A DNA stretch of 12,103 bases from Rodentolepis nana (lineage: Eukaryota > Platyhelminthes > Cestoda > Cyclophyllidea > Hymenolepididae), in NCBI GenBank assembly GCA_900617975.1, contig UZAE01013682.1:8004-20106 (forward strand), in the 5' to 3' direction. The notes beneath the pieces were generated by a model. It searched no databases. It worked only from the letters and a program-made list of their open reading frames with translations, and had not been told where the DNA came from. Both the position numbers and the translations under genes were made by a program. The stretch's first letter is position 1, and each line of letters opens with the position of its first letter. This document shows, one piece after another, positions 8,901-12,103 of this stretch.

Positions 8901-11441
8901 GAAAAAGACCAAGAATAGTAAAAGTAATACAAAGAAATCGTCCAAGAAGAACAAATACGGCAGAAAGCGGCGGTCAGAGAGCTCCGTCGACGACGATGAC
9001 GATGAAGAAGAAAATGTGAAACAAAACGAGTCAACCCAGGAGCTCGAAGAAGAAAACGAATCGATGCATGGAAGTGAAGAACATGAACAGGAGGAGGAGA
9101 ATCAAAACGGTGGTAGTGAATTTGAGCTAAATGCTGAAGAAGAGAATGATGATTGTTGCAATAATGATGAAGACGATGATGATGATAATGATAATGCCTC
9201 TCTTGAACCCAATCATGGCAGCCTTAGCGATTTCAGGGATATCATGGTCGATGATTTTGATAGCGCAAGCAATAGGTCGACAGGGTCGCCAGAAAGTGTC
9301 ATGGAATTCGTTGAAGATTATGAAGATCAAGACGATGAAGGATTTCAAAAAGGCGATGGTGATAAACCCGACAGCCCTCTGTCATCAGTTGAAGGTGAAA
9401 AGAACTCTCCGGCCTCAACATCTACCGGTATGTTTTTAAAATTTTTGGTGTGTGTGCATTGGGCATTTACCTTAGGTTTCTTCCTTTGAGAATAAGACTG
9501 AACTTATTTACAACTGTTGACTACCAACAGTTGCTATTCTGCTTGCCAATCGCCTCTTATTTATCTTTACGACTAGAAGGATAGGCAATCCAAAGTCCAT
9601 GGTGCTCAGTTTCCATCGTTTATTCTTTTACCGCACTCTTTTGTGGTCACACACGTCATGATAGTGGGTGTGTCTGTGACCATTTGCTGGGTTCCATTCG
9701 CAGTTTATTCTCTTCACCTAAATGGTTGATAAGGAAAAGACGTTTGGAAAATTTAACATCGATGGTTATGTCGCTGTGGTTCAGTGGTCAATGTGTGTGT
9801 ACTTGTTTTCTAATTGAAATGGTGCAAGGTCGATGATAATTTTGGGGTTAATTCAAGCTAACTGGTGAGGCGTCAGAACGCAAACTTTTTGAGTGATTCG
9901 ATGTTACTTTTCCTTCACGCTATCATTTAGTTTGAGTAGTTTATTAACACTCTAAGTTTACTTTACATTTGTTTCAGGTGACGCCGCAGATATGGAAGAT
10001 AATGCAGATGATGTCGATGATTTATCCACAATTTCCCTTCCTAAAACAGCTTTTGATGACGAAGCCTTCTGCCAAGAATTCATCTCGAAATCTCGTTTGG
10101 CTGAAGCTGGAAATAAGACGGCTATAGCTCAACCGGAGGAAGAGAAGCGAGCCAAAGAACTCTCTATTTGCAGCATCTTGGAACAAAATAATAAAGACGA
10201 TCTTCTGACTGACCTGGAACGATGTCTCATGAAGTACTTTGAGTCGGAAGAGTTGAAAGGAGACAATAGGATCACTTGTATTGAGTGTACCAAGAAAGCT
10301 CGATCGAGCACTGTTGATGTAGATGTAGATGATTGCAGAAGTACTACAGGAAGTGATGGCAGTGTTCGCTGTGATTCCTTAAAACGGGATCTTCTTCTCA
10401 AACTACCTGCTATTCTCACAATTCAACTCAAAAGATATCAAAAGGTGCGCGTTGCTCTTTCCATTATCACTTGGTTGTGTTTCTTTAAGAACTTTGACTT
10501 AGAAATTCTTATGCTGAAGTAATGATCCTTTCTAAGACTGCTAGCATATGATAGCCAAGATATGACACAGCTAGGGGGATAAGTTTGTATTTGGTGAACG
10601 GTTCGGCTACCAGAAGATGTGGTTTTAGTTTGTTGTTATGCTGGGTGGATAGTGGCCATGGTGATGTGTATAAAATCATCCGCTTTGTCCTTTACAAGTT
10701 ATTGTCTTAATTATAATGAGAATAGCATTGAGCGTGTTATGGGCATTATGGTTTCCATAGAACCTCATGCTAGTTCCTCATCCTGGGGGCCATTTGTTAT
10801 TGTGTTTTGTTACTATTCTTTTCATCTACTTGATGGTGGTAAAATATTGTATGTGTTGCAGAGTTCTTGCCATTTCTTGCATATCTCAGCCTTTAATATT
10901 TTCTCTTTTTTAGAATGGCTATCAACTTCGCAAATTTAATACTTTCATCTCCTTTCCTATCAACCTTGATATTCGACCCTATTGTTCTCGTCTAGCATGG
11001 GTATGTTTGCAGTGTCTCTCAAGATTTCTGGAGGGAATACCTCTGTGATGACCGTCTGCTATTTCTTTTTGTTTATTCCAGCTCGGCGCAGAAGAGGGTC
11101 AGTACCGATTGTTCGGAATTGTGGAGCATTCGGGATCTTTATCCAGTGGACACTACGTCGCTTATGTGGCTGAGAACACGGACGGTGATATTCCTGGGGA
11201 TTGTTTTATCCCCACCTTGGATAAACCTTTCCCTTGGCCTCTGAACCTTCATCATCTCGTCTACCAACTCCGCAGAGGTGACCAAAGTGTCCTCAACGGC
11301 GATCCCACTTCTTCGAATCACAGCCATCAGGATGACAATCGAACTTGGCACTATTTTAGTGATACCTCAGTGCACAAAGTAGCCCTCTCTGAAGTGCTCA
11401 ATGCGAAACCATATCTCCTTTTCTATCAACGAGTACGATAA
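5741..11441 (+). CDS. Ubiquitin-specific protease, USP16/USP45 type, ten exons, 765 aa
   Basis: Exons: 5741-5962, 6020-6142, 6468-6626, 6666-6873, 6949-6971, 7772-7870, 8878-9427, 9978-10444, 10914-11000, 11082-11441. All junctions are GT...AG and keep one frame ending in TAA. The product is a cysteine protease that removes ubiquitin from proteins. USP16 acts on histone H2A, and USP45 on ERCC1 in DNA repair. Motifs in order: Cys box GLINVGNTCYFNSALQC (catalytic Cys37); AQHDSHEALR (about 132-141); VDRIFGG (190-196); CxxC at 204/207; a basic then acidic insert (about 282-455); a second CxxC at 562/565; LTIQLKRYQK (608-617); His box GHYVAYV (His670); FSDTS (Asp740); and the end KPYLLFYQRVR, very close to the USP16 C-terminus. 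USP16 and USP45 have about 815-825 residues and an N-terminal ZnF-UBP finger; here the Cys box starts 29 residues after Met. The start (MGKKKT) resembles USP16, and an in-frame TGA lies upstream at 5693. The family is confident; the choice between 16 and 45 is open. Confidence 0.93.
6020..6142 (+). other. USP exon 2
   Basis: Forty-one codons (residues 75-115) between a TTTTTTGTAG acceptor and a GTGAAT donor, phase 0 at both ends. The end, SITPE, matches the conserved position before the QQDSQE-like motif of USP16 (VVTPKE). The exon has no internal methionine, so it does not show up as an open frame starting from ATG. Confidence 0.85.
6143..6467 (+). other. USP intron 2, no embedded gene seen
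   Basis: A 325-nt phase-0 intron with a GTGAAT donor and a strong TTTTTTTAG acceptor. It contains no open frame or RNA gene that I can support. Confidence 0.8.
6468..6626 (+). other. USP exon 3: QHDSHE box
   Basis: Fifty-three codons (116-168). It carries NNNAQHDSHEALRCILDRLR, the counterpart of the QQDSQELLRYLLDGMR block in USP16, which lies along the catalytic cleft in the thumb of USP domains. The exon ends at GCATCA, where a GTAGGT donor starts a 39-nt intron. Confidence 0.88.
6627..6665 (+). other. USP intron 3: 39-nt stop-free micro-intron
   Basis: Begins GTAGGT, ends CTTCAG, has a pyrimidine-rich middle and is exactly 13 codons long without a stop. If retained it would add VGFFAFFLIDPLQ, a hydrophobic stretch absent from USP16 at this place. 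Removing it gives a natural alignment (NASASEELKEEI against STEKLDEELKNKV). I infer that it is spliced, possibly optionally. Confidence 0.72.
6666..6873 (+). other. USP exon 4: VDRIFGG and first CxxC
   Basis: Sixty-nine codons plus one base (169-237). It holds TTVDRIFGG followed by SIQCTICKSAS, whose Cys204 and Cys207 form the first half of the zinc-binding pair in the USP fingers. It then has FLDISLPI, matching FLDLSLPV of USP16. The donor is GTAAGT, phase 1. Confidence 0.9.
6949..6971 (+). other. USP exon 5: 23-nt microexon
   Basis: A 23-nt exon between a TGTTTTAG acceptor and a GTAAAT donor. It encodes the rest of Cys238 and then DFDKRKK. It is needed for frame: joining exon 4 straight to exon 6 makes TAA at the junction. 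The frame bookkeeping supports the exon, but its small size and ordinary donor keep confidence moderate. Confidence 0.7.
6972..7771 (+). other. USP intron 5, no embedded gene seen
   Basis: An 800-nt phase-0 intron ending in a strong TTTTTTTCGCCTTCCAG acceptor. Open frames of 60-70 codons within it show no recognisable motif and run through the splice sites. The stretch 7200-7400 is a little richer in GC than the rest, but I recognise no repeat family there. Confidence 0.75.
7772..7870 (+). other. USP exon 6: basic-acidic linker
   Basis: Thirty-three codons (246-278) of low-complexity sequence, NKKGKKCRNRR followed by an acidic, Asn-rich tail. It is bounded by a TTCCAG acceptor and a GTATGT donor, phase 0 at both ends. 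Because it is symmetric (99 nt) it could be skipped without a frameshift. Confidence 0.78.
8101..8118. repeat. Perfect 18-bp palindrome in intron 6
   Basis: TTTGAGGAATTCCTCAAA equals its own reverse complement over 18 bases and contains an EcoRI-type GAATTC centre. It could be a dimeric protein-binding site or chance. Nothing nearby explains it. Confidence 0.55.
8792..8805. repeat. Perfect 14-bp palindrome in intron 6
   Basis: TACGCCATGGCGTA is self-complementary over 14 bases and unusually GC-rich for this intron. It lies 72 nt upstream of the exon 7 acceptor. Confidence 0.5.
8878..9427 (+). other. USP exon 7: polybasic then long acidic insert
   Basis: 183 codons plus one base (279-462). 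A lysine/arginine block (282-310, e.g. KKGKKKK and GRKRR) fits a nuclear or nucleolar localisation signal. An Asp/Glu/Asn/Ser-rich tract follows to about residue 455. USP16 has a comparable basic-then-acidic insert inside its catalytic domain. The region is probably disordered and rich in possible serine phosphorylation sites. The donor is G followed by GTATGT, phase 1. Confidence 0.88.
9166..9195 (+). repeat. GAT/GAC/AAT trinucleotide run coding for Asp/Asn
   Basis: Ten codons, DEDDDDDNDN (residues 375-384), made mostly of GAT with GAC, GAA and AAT variants. It is a coding microsatellite within the acidic insert and is likely to vary in length between individuals. The antisense reading gives a false poly-isoleucine frame. 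Confidence 0.7.
9511..9533. repeat. Perfect hairpin, 9-bp stem, 5-nt loop
   Basis: CAACTGTTG (9511-9519) and CAACAGTTG (9525-9533) are exact reverse complements around the loop ACTAC. It lies 83 nt after the exon 7 donor in the transcript. It could fold in the pre-mRNA; any effect on splicing is speculative. Confidence 0.55.
9644..9682. repeat. Hairpin-forming inverted repeat in intron 7
   Basis: TGGTCACA (9644-9651) pairs perfectly with TGTGACCA (9675-9682). After a 2-nt bulge (TC at 9673-9674), further CACAC/GTGTG-type pairing extends inward, giving a stem of about 13 pairs. It is more GC-rich than the surrounding intron. Confidence 0.5.
9978..10444 (+). other. USP exon 8: second CxxC and LKRY motif
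   Basis: Completes Gly462 and runs to residue 617. The acidic start is followed by ELSICSILEQ and LLTDLERCLMKYFESEEL, matching the SIQHCLYQFTRNEKL region of USP16. Next come CIEC (Cys562, Cys565), completing the zinc-finger tetrad, and LPAILTIQLKRYQK, the conserved LxLKRF strand. The donor is AAG followed by GTGCGC, phase 0. Confidence 0.9.
10445..10913 (+). other. USP intron 8, no embedded gene seen
   Basis: A 469-nt phase-0 intron with a weak GTGCGC donor and a strong TCTCTTTTTTAG acceptor. A 106-codon open frame runs across its end but has no motif, and it reads through the acceptor in a different frame from the protease. Confidence 0.75.
10914..11000 (+). other. USP exon 9
   Basis: Twenty-nine codons (618-646) beginning NGYQLRKFNTFISFP. 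It matches GFNLRKVNKHIKFP of USP16, the strand after the LKRF motif. The exon is phase 0 at both ends with a GTATGT donor and contains no methionine, so it is easily overlooked. Confidence 0.88.
11082..11441 (+). other. USP exon 10: His and Asp boxes, stop
   Basis: 119 codons plus TAA (647-765). It contains YRLFGIVEHSGSLSSGHYVA with catalytic His670, then a 60-residue loop rich in Pro, His and Asn, then HYFSDTSVHKV with Asp740 and the terminal YLLFYQRVR. The acceptor is TTTATTCCAG, after an 81-nt intron (11001-11081). Confidence 0.93.
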
Positions 11442-12103
11442 AGGGGTACTCTTTATGGATACTGTAAATTTGCTATGTGTAAATAGCTTTGCTAGATGAT
11501 TTTGTATTCTCTTTTATTACTACTGTTACCCTTGCCTTTCACGAAAAAAAATTTGTCCTCCTTATTTGAAATATAACTCAAATATCAAAATAGAAATTTT
11601 GCCTTCCTTCAAAATACGGCTTTTAATTGTGGTTGCACCTCGGGAGTTGGATTGCGATCAGCCAATCAAATGTGGTAAAGAAATCGCAACCAGTGACCTT
11701 AAGAACACTGGTGAAACGTGGGTTATCTTGTAAACTTTAGTGGGGGGTAAGTTGCAGAAGTTTAAATCATGAATTGATTACTTTTGAACAGCAATGGAGA
11801 TCAGCTTGCAAAAGAAAATGGGCTGGAGGCCGGGGGGGGGGGTTGTGTCTAGTGACGTCGGGATGTCGTGAATCTTACCTCATTTGCATCCTGAAAGTAT
11901 TAAGTACCCCCACCTTTTTTCAATGAAGATCATAACCAACTTTGCAGAAAAACTCAATTATCATGATTTGATGTTTTGGTTACAGAGTGAGTTCACTTCC
12001 GCAATATTCAGCTTTGGATAATTAATTCAATATTTATTTATCATTAGCCCTTTAGCTGACTTCGGGCTTCACAGGAGGAAGGAACGTCAAAGTAATAGAA
12101 AGT
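11442..12103. other. 3' flank of the USP gene, no further gene seen
   Basis: Contains the 3' untranslated region of the protease gene. No AATAAA or ATTAAA lies in the first 200 nt; the nearest variant is AATATA at 11570-11575, which is weak. An inverted repeat (ACCAGTG at 11689-11695 and CACTGGT at 11706-11712) and an 11-G run follow. No coding region is seen to the window end. Confidence 0.6.
11832..11842 (+). repeat. Run of 11 G
   Basis: An uninterrupted G homopolymer preceded by GGAGGCC, striking in AT-rich flank. It could form a G-quadruplex with neighbours, but such runs are also prone to length errors in sequencing. Confidence 0.65.

Larger units (their letters stand above)
9428..9977 (+). 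other. USP intron 7 with two hairpins
   Basis: A 550-nt phase-1 intron (GTATGT to TTTCAG). It holds two clear inverted repeats (9511-9533 and 9644-9682) and a tRNA A-box-like motif near 9777-9790 with no tRNA fold. No coding region is seen. Confidence 0.75.

Noticed and set aside
9127..9348. A minus-strand frame with a long isoleucine run resembling a membrane segment.
   Set aside because: It is the antisense of the GAT-rich acidic tract in USP exon 7.
9777..9850. A tRNA A-box-like motif (TGGTTCAGTGGT) in intron 7, with a weak B-box-like stretch about 50 nt later.
   Set aside because: No acceptor stem, anticodon stem or proper T-loop can be drawn. It is too weak even for a tRNA-derived SINE without other copies in the window.
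10619..10939. A 106-codon plus-strand frame rich in hydrophobic residues.
   Set aside because: It sits in intron 8, has no motif and crosses the exon 9 acceptor out of the protease frame.

Overview
This looks like nuclear DNA from a compact, AT-rich invertebrate animal genome. A parasitic flatworm (tapeworm or fluke) fits best, because of the mixture of very short (39-81 nt) and mid-size introns, the GTATGT/GTAAGT donors and the standard code. I assign the phylum from general style only, with low to moderate confidence. There is no operon structure, prokaryotic signal, tRNA, rRNA, CRISPR array or recognisable transposon.

The window holds two spliced protein genes, divergently transcribed and about 3.1 kb apart. 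On the minus strand (2658 down to 1268) is a two-exon gene for a divergent actin-related protein of 345 residues. I found its short first exon by reading the reverse strand: 40 codons that start at an ATG with an in-frame stop just upstream and end at a GTAAGT donor. The fold motifs of actin are present. The segment matching actin subdomain 2 (the DNase-I loop) is missing, and the histidine needed for fast ATP hydrolysis is replaced by glycine.

On the plus strand (5741 to 11441) is a ten-exon gene for a ubiquitin-specific protease of the USP16/USP45 type. The joined frame predicts 765 residues, with Cys37, His670 and Asp740 as the catalytic triad and two CxxC pairs. Long lysine-rich and aspartate/glutamate-rich inserts split the catalytic domain. 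The N-terminal zinc finger (ZnF-UBP) normal for USP16 and USP45 is absent. Every junction joins in frame at GT...AG borders. A 39-nt stop-free intron and a 23-nt microexon are the most interesting details. A noncoding 5' exon with its own intron is likely.

The rest is AT-rich flank, intergenic DNA and introns, with several perfect palindromes or short hairpins and one 11-base G run. If the actin-related protein is a nuclear type (Arp5/Arp6-like), both genes could act on chromatin, since USP16 removes ubiquitin from histone H2A. The sequence does not prove that link. I see no new multi-gene system here; the novelty lies in the architecture of these two proteins.
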